A stretch of 33,827 nucleotides of DNA from positions 1-33,827 of the forward strand of contig WQYM01000005.1 in NCBI GenBank assembly GCA_009781235.1, in the 5' to 3' direction. The notes beneath the pieces were generated by a model. The model saw only the letters and a program-made list of their open reading frames with translations, searched no databases and had not been told where the DNA came from. Positions 20,801 to 27,615 of the stretch are shown here, piece by piece. This DNA is from Bacillota bacterium (GTDB lineage Bacteria; Bacillota; Clostridia; Christensenellales; Pumilibacteraceae). The first letter of the stretch is position 1. Every line of letters begins with the position of its first letter. A program made the position numbers and the translations under genes.

Positions 20801-23207
20801 TCGTTACGGGAACGCCCGCGCGCCGCAGCTTTTCGCTCAAAACCCCGGCAAACTTCCCCATCGAGCGCAGCAGCACCGCGATGTCGCCGAATTCCGCCGC
20901 CCGTTCCGCGCCGTCCTCGGCGATAAACCGCTTTTTAAGCGACAAAATGTGCGCCGTCACCGCATCGGCCTCGGCAGCTTCGGCGGAGGTGTCCGCATCG
21001 GCATCGGGGAATACGTGGTTTTTTACGCTGTACGGGGCTCGGGGGTCGGGCGTCGGGGTTCGGGGTTCGGGACGAGGGAAATTAGGAATTAGGAATGAGG
21101 AGTGAGGAACGGTGGAGGGATTGGGTGTGTTCATTCCCGTAGGGGGCGATGTCCTCGCTGGCCCGCCGGTTGCCAAGTCCCCCGCCAGCGCTGCAAGGCC
21201 TCTCTGCTCCCCGCCTACCGTTGTGCGGGCGCTCATTGCCGTGCCGGGGGGAGGTGTCAGGGGGACGGGGGTGTTGATGCCGAAAGGCAAGCTTTCGCCC
21301 CCCCTACGGGGCACTTCGCGCTGCGCGCTCGTGTCACCACGCCTCGGGTCGCCGTTCGACGACCCTCCGTCCCCGGGCAGAGCCGCAGCCACGGAGTCCC
21401 TCCGACATTCCTCACTCCTCACTCCTAACTCCTCATTCTTCCGACATTCCTCACTCCTCACTCCTAACTCCTCATTCTTCCGACATTCCTCACTCCTCAC
21501 TCCTAACTCCTCATTTCCCACAAGCCGGCACACCACCGGCTCGACGCCCAGCGCGCCCAAGCCCGTCTCGTTAAAGCAAGCCGTGCCCGCATAATCGACG
21601 CCGCCAAACTCGCGGGTCATCGCATCACTAAACACGCGGTCGCAAAAGCGCAATATCCCGCTGTCGCTGCGAAAATTTGCGTTTAAGCGGATTACGAACT
21701 TTTCGTCCTCATAACCCGCAAATATCCCCGGGTCGGAAAGCCGAAAGCCGTAAATGGACTGCTTGACGTCGCCCACGTAAAACCTTTTTGCCGCAATGCG
21801 GGAAAAAATTGCGTCCTGCAAGGGGTTGACGTCCTGAAACTCGTCCACCATCAGCCACCGGAACCTTGCGCCGATTTCCGCAGCTGCATCGGGGTTGCAC
21901 AAAATGCGGTACGCCGCGCGCTCAATGTCGTTAAAATCGCACCGGCTTTTGCGGCGCTTTTTTGCAGCAAAAATTTTTGCGGCGCTTTTAGCAAGCTCGA
22001 CCAAAAGCGCTGTATGCCCCGCCGCAAGCGCAGGGTCGGCGTACGACAGCGCCTCGTCGCGCTCCGCGCAAAAATCCTTGTACGCGCCCCGCAACTTTTT
22101 ATAGCGCTCGTAAAGCGCGGCCTGCGCATCGGACGCGGGTTTAATGACCGGGAGCCTTTTAAGCTCGCCCGCATCGGCAGCAACCTCGTCGTAAAAAACC
22201 GCGACAGAAGCGGCGCAAGACACAAAGCCTGCGTGCTCGCAAGTCGTTTTTAACTCTGCCGCACGCCGTAAAAACCCCCCAAGCAGGCTTTTATAATTCT
22301 CGGAAAGCGCCGCGATATGCCCGGCATGGCCTTGCGTCGCCGCAGCCGATTTTTCAAACCACGCGTCGGGGTCGGGGTGAATGGCGGAGAATTCGTATAT
22401 CCTTTTTACGATAGCCGCCATCCGTTTGTCGTTTCGGCGCGGCGAAAGGATTTCAAAAAGCTCCAAAAAATCGCCTTGGGTCCGGGGTTCGGAGCTCGGG
22501 GCCCGGGGTTCGGGATTCGGGGTTCGGGATATTAACTCGTCTTCTTTTAACTGTCCACTGTCCACCGTCCACTGTCCACTGTCTTGCGCCGCTTCGGCAA
22601 TCGCCTCGTCTACGGAAAGGTTTAGCAGTGCGTCCGACTCGGCCTCGTCCAACACCTCGAACGCGGGGTCGATGTCGTCGGCATAATAAAAATATTCGCG
22701 CGCGATAGAGGCGCAAAACGCGTCTATCGTGGAAATCTGCGCCGTCGGAAGCTGCCCGATGGCACGGGAAGCCCAAGTGGGGGGGCGGGGGTTGGGGATC
22801 GGGGATCGGGGCTCTGTGGTTGGGTATAAGGTATCAGGGCACAAGGCACAAGGCACAGGTAATTGATTTTGCATATCACCGATACCTGTGCCTTGTGCCT
22901 TGATACCTATGCCTTTTTCGGAAGTCGGGATTCGGGACATAAATCCATCTTCTTTCAATTGTCCACCGCCCACTGTCCACTGTCCACTAAGCTGCTGAAG
23001 CAGCTTAGTGCGCATATCGGCAGCCGCGGCTTTGGTGAACGTGCAGACTACCATGGAAGAAAGCTCCTCCCCTGCCGTCAAAAGCCTGAGGATGCGCTGA
23101 ATCATCACGGTCGTTTTACCGCTGCCGGCAGAGGCGGAAACTAAAATTTCGTCGCAGTCGCTTAAGATGGCCGCACGCTGTGCGGGAGTGAATCGGTCTA
23201 AATCCAT
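17823..23207 (-). CDS. addA: ATP-dependent helicase/nuclease subunit A with in-frame repeat insertions
   Basis: 1794 aa against about 1200-1250 in the family. AddAB is the RecBCD-type enzyme of Bacillota: it unwinds and trims double-strand breaks and makes 3' tails for RecA at Chi-like sites. Intact UvrD-type motifs: Q motif FTPAQRAAI, Walker A SASAGSGKTT (24-33), IDAFC, DEFQD near 455, GDVKQSIYGFR, LNANFRSD, HAAKGLEF near 1258 and YVACTRAK. The C-terminal nuclease has GVIDLLIE and DYKTGK (D1745). Six insertions made of heptamers, REPs and GC-rich cores (22772-22985, 22477-22583, 21034-21516, 19728-20575, 18813-19092, 18257-18655) lie between motifs and stay in frame. Without them the length is near normal. 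It starts 2 bp after addB, with AAAGAGGAC as ribosome-binding site. Confidence 0.93.
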   Translation of the reverse strand: MDLDRFTPAQRAAILSDCDEILVSASAGSGKTTVMIQRILRLLTAGEELSSMVVCTFTKAAAADMRTKLLQQLSGQWTVGGGQLKEDGFMSRIPTSEKGIGIKAQGTGIGDMQNQLPVPCALCPDTLYPTTEPRSPIPNPRPPTWASRAIGQLPTAQISTIDAFCASIAREYFYYADDIDPAFEVLDEAESDALLNLSVDEAIAEAAQDSGQWTVDSGQLKEDELISRTPNPEPRAPSSEPRTQGDFLELFEILSPRRNDKRMAAIVKRIYEFSAIHPDPDAWFEKSAAATQGHAGHIAALSENYKSLLGGFLRRAAELKTTCEHAGFVSCAASVAVFYDEVAADAGELKRLPVIKPASDAQAALYERYKKLRGAYKDFCAERDEALSYADPALAAGHTALLVELAKSAAKIFAAKKRRKSRCDFNDIERAAYRILCNPDAAAEIGARFRWLMVDEFQDVNPLQDAIFSRIAAKRFYVGDVKQSIYGFRLSDPGIFAGYEDEKFVIRLNANFRSDSGILRFCDRVFSDAMTREFGGVDYAGTACFNETGLGALGVEPVVCRLVGNEELGVRSEECRKNEELGVRSEECRKNEELGVRSEECRRDSVAAALPGDGGSSNGDPRRGDTSAQREVPRRGGESLPFGINTPVPLTPPPGTAMSARTTVGGEQRGLAALAGDLATGGPARTSPPTGMNTPNPSTVPHSSFLIPNFPRPEPRTPTPDPRAPYSVKNHVFPDADADTSAEAAEADAVTAHILSLKKRFIAEDGAERAAEFGDIAVLLRSMGKFAGVLSEKLRRAGVPVTMQKSADGAENPAIRGLINYLRLIDNRRDDIALVSVLKSPLGGYFSDGELAQIRLWADAQPDGGDWPFFEACEKYCTVTAQQGDGGSPSGDPTSTGDWESLITALPGDGGSICKSTPTGVSGQWEVFSGQESEELEIRNEECRREFLVRSQGVGADGEVTALPGDVACFTAGASPRPTGNRECSGTALPGDGGPPHGDARRGGYGSARGRVYGDTSAQREVPRRGFGNLLSEIDVPVPPTPPPGKVRVVKYYVPVTTPPPGTALSSYNGSGSQDGLSTPTGMCATVPNPGDSCQFSVVSCQLKEDGKNGSEGIGIRAQVTGIGDMRYPLPVPCALCPDTLPPSSDPRAPTPDPRPPNPELSQKLQALFANLARYENLSRVLSFADLAGKVCAEHDYFKYAFSLPDAHNAADGLSKFLDRLSALSAGRDFAAALLAAEAGAVKLSGGGEADAVRIMTVHAAKGLEFPFVILPNLSKNFNLDDVKRDCILDVKFGAVLKWFDLFGGQTVKTSLYRRAVLEVRKKLCEEEMRILYVACTRAKFHLALFSRIKKDYEPKEGIDARCWLDWLYPAMVNITKNEKRKTKNDGGDASRQSVGAGASPTAGASPRPTGNQESLVAALPGDGGSPSGDPRRGDTSVAKCPAGVQKSCIFESTPPSPRHLPPEKQGSENFVACVRKFTDFVYPHPQLPVKTTVTQLAREGGFSVGNDPSGVPEQITNETKNEKRKMRWRSAAKPQKYAGGMFFTGAGSEATRENDGGDASRQAVGVARCAARGSICKSTPTGMNVTIPTPEPLDSGQWEVFSGQLKEDELISRTPNPDPRIPNPEPRVPSPDPRIPNPEPRVPPPEPAYGTDVGDAYHKFLETADFSKPFPENFDGFSKNYPDFARLLQKNTANTALEKIAERVSRRKFYRELPFIYCMENGVLLQGVIDLLIEDADGMVEIVDYKTGKLAEEFMASYRRQIGLYALAAGRILKKRVARKSVFAVSGGEFIEM
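18257..18655. repeat. addA insertion 6: CTCGGGG/ATTCGGG heptamers, CACTGAC heptamers, REPs, TTTTTCG array
   Basis: GGGGCTC/GGGATTC/GGGGGTC heptamers (about 18265-18375) are read as PNPEPR and PSPDPR repeats. CCACTGAC-type units follow (18395-18425). Then a REP with GTAG (18463-18488) and an inverted REP (18491-18515) occur. A TTTTTCG array ends the block near 18627-18655. It lies just upstream of the nuclease domain of AddA. Short stretches in the middle may be native. Confidence 0.8.
18813..19092. repeat. addA insertion 5: GC-rich core, REP pair, TTTTTCG array
   Basis: The core begins CCGGGGGGAGGTGTCGGGGG and ends GTCCCCGGGCAGAGCCG. A REP pair with GTAGGGCGGGGAC follows (18976-19024). A TTTTTCG heptamer array (19049-19083) abuts native codons for VNI. 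It is read as PSPRHLPPEK, a different frame from the same core in insertion 3. Confidence 0.85.
19728..20575. repeat. addA insertion 4 (about 850 bp, largest)
   Basis: Contains GGGGGTC heptamers (19728-19785), the GGCACAA inverted pair (19788-19866), AACTGAC heptamers (19898-19931), REPs, a GGGGACATAGTACTTGAC unit (20036-20062), the GC-rich core and further REPs (20271, 20449, 20519). About 280 codons are read without a stop. Native AddA sequence (FFEACEKY on one side, LSQKLQALFANLARYENL on the other) continues on both flanks. Confidence 0.85.
19788..19866. repeat. GGCACAA heptamers as inverted pair, copy 1 (in addA)
   Basis: GGTATCAGGGCACAAGGCAC leads to three GGCACAA units. An inverted arm ends in CTTGTGCCCTGATACC. 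A second, nearly identical copy of 79 bp lies at 22829-22907, also in addA. Confidence 0.9.
21034..21516. repeat. addA insertion 3: composite element with 39-bp x3 end
   Basis: On the plus strand: GGGTTCG heptamers, GAATTAG/GAGTGAG heptamers, a REP-like unit (21137), the GC-rich core and three copies of a 39-bp unit (21394-21512) that contains the inverted heptamer. The 39-bp unit is read as NEELGVRSEECRK. The two ends carry the same GAGTGAG heptamer in opposite orientation. Confidence 0.88.
22477..22583. repeat. addA insertion 2: GGGGTTC and ACTGTCC heptamer arrays
   Basis: Roughly 107 bp. GGGGTTC/GGAGCTC/GGGATTC units are followed by a constant linker (ATATTAACTCGTCTTC) and then CCACTGT units. 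The same linker and array order occurs in insertion 6 (18365-18425). Confidence 0.85.
22772..22985. repeat. addA insertion 1 with GGCACAA inverted pair copy 2 and ACTGTCC array
   Basis: About 214 bp between native LLQQL and RAIGQLPTAQ. It includes the GGCACAA inverted pair (22829-22907) and CCACTGT heptamers (22965-22987). Its edge touches a perfect 26-bp inverted repeat (22985-23010). Confidence 0.85.
22985..23010. repeat. 26-bp inverted repeat at the edge of addA insertion 1
   Basis: CACTAAGCTGCT and AGCAGCTTAGTG arms flank GA. It encodes native-looking TKLLQQL. The heptamer array starts at its end. Confidence 0.8.
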
Positions 23208-23209
23208 GA

Positions 23210-26200
23210 TTAGTCCTCTTTAGAAAAAATCTCTTCCCGCCCTACCTTTGCATACTTGCGAACCCTGCCTTCCCCGTCCGCGCCAAAGCCGCACATCGCG
23301 CCAAAGCTACAGTAATCGCACACACCCTCGGCGGGGCTTGGCGCAATGTAACCCCCGCACATCTCCTCTAAAGCCTGCTGCGCCACCCGCACGGCGTATT
23401 CCGTCAGCCCGCCAAGCTCCCCCGTGCCCATGCCATACTCCGACTTTGCCATCGGAATAACGCCGTCCGCACCGGGCTTAACATTGCGCTTCGCCTCGAT
23501 GACCGGGCTCTTATACCCGGGCTCGATCAAGCGGCGGTCTGCGGCCGCCAAAAGCTCCCCGGAGTCATTATACACCCCGCATAGGCTGCGCGGCGGCTCA
23601 CCCGCCTCGATTAGCGGCTTTGAGAGCGGAAAGTAAAACATGCCGGCCCCTTGATAGCCGTTTTCCTCCAGCACCTTGGCGTACAGCGGAAGCTGGAGCG
23701 CGCGCCCGTAGTAGAGCTCTGTAGCCGAAAACTTGGGGAGCTTGCCGGTTTTATAATCGATAACGCGCGCAAACCCCCCAAAGGTATCGACGCGGTCAAT
23801 CTTGCCGCGCAGATAAACCGGGGAGGGGCGGGATTCGGGTCGGGGAGAATTAGGAATTAGGAGTGAGGAGTGAGGAACGGTGGAGAGATTGGGTGTGTTC
23901 ATTCCCGTAGGGGTCGATGTCCTCGCTGGCCCGCCGGTTGCCAAGTCCCCCGTAGGGGGCGCAAGTCCTCTCTGCAGCCCGCTGCCGTTGTGCGGTGGCT
24001 CTTGCCGTGCCGGGGGGAGGTGTCGGGGGGACGGGGACGTTGATTCAAAAAGGCAAGCTTTTTGAACCTCCTGCGGAGGCACTCCGCTGCGCTCCGTGTC
24101 ACCGTACCCGTCCCCGGGCAGAGCCGCAGCCACGGAATCCCTCCGACGTTCCTCACTCCTCACTCCTAACTCCTCATTCTTCCGACATTCCTCACTCCTA
24201 ATTCCTAACTCCTCACTCTTCCGACATTCCTCACTCCTCACTCCTAACTCCTCACTTTCCTGACCCCTAGCCCCTAAAAACGCCACCGTTTTTAGGTCGT
24301 TGCCGCGCGCGTGGCCGAACCGCAGCTCTAGACCCAACGGTTTAAACGCGCCCGCCGTGTACGATTCCGCGATGCGCCCGGCAAGGCGCGCGGCCTCGTC
24401 TACCGCGCGCGCCAAGAGGCGCTTGTTTTTTTCCAGCAGCGCGCCGAATTCTTCTTTAGCAATCGAGCCGGCAATCGCCCTCATGCGGTTTTCGGCGTCC
24501 TTAAAGCCGTCTAAAAAGCAGGCTTCGACAAAACGTTCCGCCGCCCGGTGCAAAAAGCTGCCGATGTCGGTAGGCCTGATTTCGCCCGTGTCGCGCTCTT
24601 TTAGCCGCAGCCCCCCGGCGGCAAAGCACCGGTATGGGCAGGCCAAATATTCCTCGAGCCGCGTGGCCGAAACGGTATTATCGCGAAAATAGAGCAAGGG
24701 AGTCCGGGGCTCGGGGCTCGGGGGTCGGGATTCGGGACGAGGAAAATTAGGAATTAGTAGTGAGGAGTGAGGAATAGCGGAGGGATTGGGCATGTTGTTT
24801 CCCGTAGGGGTCGGAGCCCGGCAGTTCGACCCGCTGCCGTTGTGCGGTAACTCTTGCCTTGCCGGGGGGAGGTGTCGGGGGGACGGGGGTGTTGGTTCAA
24901 AAAGGCAAGCTTTTTGAACCTCCTGCGGAGGCACTTCGCGCTGTGCGCTCGTGTCACCACGCCTCGGGCCGCCGCTTAGCGGCTCTCCGTCCCCGGGCAG
25001 AGCCGTAACCGCAGGACTTCGATTCTCCGCCAACGGCGATGCCCTCATCGCCCCGCCGTCCCCCTGCTGTGACGTAACCAATTTACAAAGCTCCGCCGTC
25101 ATCGGCAAGCCCCTGCCGCCTGCCCGCATGTCCGACAGCGCGCCGAGCAAAAGCTCCGCCGCGTTTGAAAGGGTGGAGATTTCGGCCGCCATTTCATTCA
25201 TTTTGGCCGCGTCGTTATGTTCCACCGCGTTGCGGAACGAAAGCCCGTCCGCTAAGCTCCGCCGCGTTTTTTCGACGGAATTGTGTACGACGCTTTTTGC
25301 GCCGCGCGTAACTGCGGACGCCAAATCCGAAATCCGGCTGTCCCCCGCAAGCGAGTACGCCAAAAAAAGCCGGTCGGCGGACGCTAAAACGCGCACCGCC
25401 TCGCACCGGGCGGCGCGAGCCAGCGCATCCGAATCCGGCCCGGCAGCCTTTCCCGCCGCCGAAAGAACGGCGTTATCCGCGTCGGAAAAAAGCCCCCCGG
25501 CTTCCCGGGCTTCAGGCAGAACGCCCTCGCAAAAATCGACGGCGAACACCTCTTTAAACCTCCCCGCGCGGAACGTTTCCGCGCCGCCCACCACTACCGC
25601 GTCCGCCGTTTCGTTGACGAGCGAAATGCCGGTCGCGCCCACACCCTCGGAGAAGAGGGAGAAGAGGGAATGAGGAGTGAGAAGTGAGGGGTGAGGAACG
25701 GCGGATGGGGAATAGGGGATGGGGGATGGGAATACAAATCCGTCTTCTTTTAACTGATCATTGACCACTGACCCCTGACCACTGACCCCCGCCAGCGCTG
25801 CAAGGCCTCTCTGCAGCCCGCTGCCGTTGTGTGAGAAAACTGCCGTGCCGGGGGGGAGGTGTCGGGGGGACAGGGACGTTGATTCAAAAAGGCAAGCTTT
25901 TTGAACCTCCTGCGGAGACACTTCGCTGCGCTCCGTGTCACCGTACCCGTCCCCGGGCAGAGCCGTAACCTCACCATCCGCCGCTACACCCTGATTCCTA
26001 ACCCAAAAATCCCTCCGACATTCCTCACTCCTCACTCCTAACTCTTCATTCTTCCGACATTCCTCACTCCTAATTCCTAACTCTTCATTCTTCCGACATT
26101 CCTCACTCCTCACTCCTAACTCCTCACTCACCTCCCCCCTAACCCCTGAAAGCTGACCCCTGTCCACTGACTCCTGGCCCCTGAAAACCGAAGTTAAAAA

Positions 26201-27580
26201 CTCCGCGGCCTCCAAGAGCCCGTCGTAAATTTGCCCCAAATCCGCGCCCGCGATTTCCGAGAGTTCCGCCGTTTTCTCTTTTGCACCGCATAAGGTAAAT
26301 ACGCCGCGCAAAAAATCACGGAACGCCTCGCCCGTTTTGGCGGACGCGAAAAGCTTGGCGAATTCGGCCAAGAACCCAACGAGCGAGGCGCGCACATTCT
26401 CGGCGGTTTTGGATTCGGGACTCTGGATTCGGGACTCTGACAAATGTGACAAATGGGGACGGATCCATTTGTCATTTTGACAAATGGATCCGTCCCCATT
26501 TGTCACTGGCCACTGACCACTGTCCCCCGCAAACTCCTCCAAAAACCCCTTGTAATTAACGCCCCGGCTCAATACGTACTCCTCAAAAATATCTGCGGCA
26601 CGCTTGTCGATGCCGGAATAATAGTTTTTTGACAATGCAATCATGTCTTGGCGGCGAAAGCGCCCGGCCGCCGAAACGCAAAGCTCTAAAAACCGGAACA
26701 GCTCGGTATCGCGCAAGTTAAGCTTGCGGTCGATGAAAAACGGGATATCAAATTCGGTTAAAATCCGCTCGATCGGCGCGTAATCGGCGGGGGGCGCCAG
26801 GATGCAAAAATCCCGGAACCGTGCGCCCTCTATCACGCCGCGCCGGATGCGCTTTGCCGTCGCTTTGACGCGGTCAGAAATCTCGGCCGCCTCAAAAAAC
26901 TCCATCTCGCCGAATGCATACGTCAGGCTTTCGACGTCGAAAAAGGTATAGGAGGCGGCTTTATCTTCAAAAATCGCCAAAACGTCGCGCTCTAACGCGG
27001 TAAACCGGTCGAAACCCGCGACATAAAAATGCGTGCACGAGAGGTCGTCGTAGGCAATATCGCGTGCAAGCAGCCGCATCCGCCCGGCCAAATCGACGAA
27101 TTTGTTTTCCGTTTCGGCCAAAAACCGCGTGTAGACGCGTGCGATGTCGGCCAGCTTTAAGCCTGCCGCGCCGCCTTTGCCGACAAAATCGGACGGCGCC
27201 AAGCCCGCGTTTGCCGCGACCGAGATTGTTTCGTACATTTTAGCGGCAAAGCCCGGAAGGCGCGCGCTGCTTTTAAAAACGCGGAAATCCTTTTTTACCT
27301 CGTCTACGATGCCGCGCACCAGCATCACCGCGCCGCCCGCCGATAAAAACCCGGGGTCGCGGCGCACAAATTTTTGAAAAAGCCGGTTAAACGTCAGCAC
27401 CTCGACGTCAAACGCGCCGGTTCCCCTTGTAAACAAAAATCGCTCCATGTAAATGGAGCATTTATCCGGGACGACAACGTAATGTTTCACGGCCAAATCG
27501 ACCGTGCGCGCGCATAAGCAATCGCGCACGGCCAAAAATGACGCGTAAAAGTCAGTAAAGGTTTCGACCCGGATTCCCAC
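23210..27580 (-). CDS. addB: ATP-dependent helicase/nuclease subunit B with in-frame repeat insertions
   Basis: About 1456 aa against roughly 1150-1170 in the family. AddB partners AddA in break resection; it carries a nuclease and an Fe-S cluster. Cluster cysteines are present: C981 (ACPYRC) and C1421-x2-C1424-x5-C1430 (VCDYCSFGAMC). The nuclease motif is RGKIDRV...DYKTGK. The N-terminus lacks the usual GRSGSGKT Walker A (VETFTDFYASFLAVRDCL in its place), while VVVPDKCSIYMERFLF is conserved. Four insertions (26405-26527, 25645-26190, 24695-25078, 23820-24285) stay in frame. I place the start at GTG 27580, because a promoter ends 6 nt upstream of it; an in-frame ATG at 27598 lies inside that promoter. 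Confidence 0.9.
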   Translation of the reverse strand: MGIRVETFTDFYASFLAVRDCLCARTVDLAVKHYVVVPDKCSIYMERFLFTRGTGAFDVEVLTFNRLFQKFVRRDPGFLSAGGAVMLVRGIVDEVKKDFRVFKSSARLPGFAAKMYETISVAANAGLAPSDFVGKGGAAGLKLADIARVYTRFLAETENKFVDLAGRMRLLARDIAYDDLSCTHFYVAGFDRFTALERDVLAIFEDKAASYTFFDVESLTYAFGEMEFFEAAEISDRVKATAKRIRRGVIEGARFRDFCILAPPADYAPIERILTEFDIPFFIDRKLNLRDTELFRFLELCVSAAGRFRRQDMIALSKNYYSGIDKRAADIFEEYVLSRGVNYKGFLEEFAGDSGQWPVTNGDGSICQNDKWIRPHLSHLSESRIQSPESKTAENVRASLVGFLAEFAKLFASAKTGEAFRDFLRGVFTLCGAKEKTAELSEIAGADLGQIYDGLLEAAEFLTSVFRGQESVDRGQLSGVRGEVSEELGVRSEECRKNEELGIRSEECRKNEELGVRSEECRRDFWVRNQGVAADGEVTALPGDGYGDTERSEVSPQEVQKACLFESTSLSPRHLPPGTAVFSHNGSGLQRGLAALAGVSGQGSVVNDQLKEDGFVFPSPIPYSPSAVPHPSLLTPHSLFSLFSEGVGATGISLVNETADAVVVGGAETFRAGRFKEVFAVDFCEGVLPEAREAGGLFSDADNAVLSAAGKAAGPDSDALARAARCEAVRVLASADRLFLAYSLAGDSRISDLASAVTRGAKSVVHNSVEKTRRSLADGLSFRNAVEHNDAAKMNEMAAEISTLSNAAELLLGALSDMRAGGRGLPMTAELCKLVTSQQGDGGAMRASPLAENRSPAVTALPGDGEPLSGGPRRGDTSAQREVPPQEVQKACLFEPTPPSPRHLPPARQELPHNGSGSNCRAPTPTGNNMPNPSAIPHSSLLIPNFPRPESRPPSPEPRTPLLYFRDNTVSATRLEEYLACPYRCFAAGGLRLKERDTGEIRPTDIGSFLHRAAERFVEACFLDGFKDAENRMRAIAGSIAKEEFGALLEKNKRLLARAVDEAARLAGRIAESYTAGAFKPLGLELRFGHARGNDLKTVAFLGARGQESEELGVRSEECRKSEELGIRSEECRKNEELGVRSEERRRDSVAAALPGDGYGDTERSGVPPQEVQKACLFESTSPSPRHLPPARQEPPHNGSGLQRGLAPPTGDLATGGPARTSTPTGMNTPNLSTVPHSSLLIPNSPRPESRPSPVYLRGKIDRVDTFGGFARVIDYKTGKLPKFSATELYYGRALQLPLYAKVLEENGYQGAGMFYFPLSKPLIEAGEPPRSLCGVYNDSGELLAAADRRLIEPGYKSPVIEAKRNVKPGADGVIPMAKSEYGMGTGELGGLTEYAVRVAQQALEEMCGGYIAPSPAEGVCDYCSFGAMCGFGADGEGRVRKYAKVGREEIFSKED
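23820..24285. repeat. addB insertion D: composite element with 39-bp x3 end
   Basis: Same order as addA insertion 3: GATTCGGG heptamers, GAATTAG/GAGTGAG array, GTTCATTCCCGTAGGGG REP, GC-rich core with TTCAAAAAGGCAAGCTTTTT, then three 39-bp units (24141-24255) with the inverted heptamer. It lies between native codons for LKTVAFLGA and VYLRGKIDRV. Confidence 0.88.
24695..25078. repeat. addB insertion C: composite element without 39-bp units
   Basis: GGGGCTC heptamers and the AATTAG/GTGAGGA array are followed by a REP-like unit and the GC-rich core. The right heptamer trimer is missing. Instead the block ends in a GATGCCCTCATCGCCCCGCC REP half and CCGTCCCCCTGCTGTGACG, close to native CKL. Confidence 0.85.
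25645..26190. repeat. addB insertion B: composite element with 39-bp x3 end and CCCCTGA-type heptamers
   Basis: Left end with GAGTGAG/GAAGTGA heptamers, a CACTGACC array (25760-25795), the GC-rich core, three 39-bp units (26008-26125), then CCCCTGA/CACTGACTC units. About 180 codons are open. Native sequence flanks it (SEGVGATGISLVNE and GLLEAAEFLTSVF). Confidence 0.85.
26405..26527. repeat. addB insertion A carrying a perfect 59-bp GGGGACGG palindrome
   Basis: ATTCGGGACTCT heptamer-like units precede the palindrome at 26447-26505 (28-bp arms beginning TGACAAATGGGGACGGATCC, centre TTT). CACTGACC/CACTGTCC heptamers follow. The palindrome has the same design as that at 33313-33371. Confidence 0.9.
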
Positions 27581-27586
27581 ACCGTA

Positions 27587-27615
27587 AGTATACGGCATTT
27601 GAAACGATTTTGCAA
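27587..27615 (-). promoter_or_regulatory. addB promoter, leaderless arrangement with GTG
   Basis: -35 TTGCAA (27610-27615), spacer 17 bp, -10 TATACT (27587-27592), then TACGGT and GTG. The spacing is identical to the transposase, BspA-like and lysA promoters. Confidence 0.65.

Noticed and set aside
17823-23207. addA as a pseudogene or as several genes
   Set aside because: One continuous frame keeps all helicase and nuclease motifs in order. No stop or frameshift is seen.
17823-27580. Inteins or self-splicing introns in addA/addB
   Set aside because: Inserts lack intein splice motifs, homing endonuclease domains and group I/II intron features. They are translated repeats.
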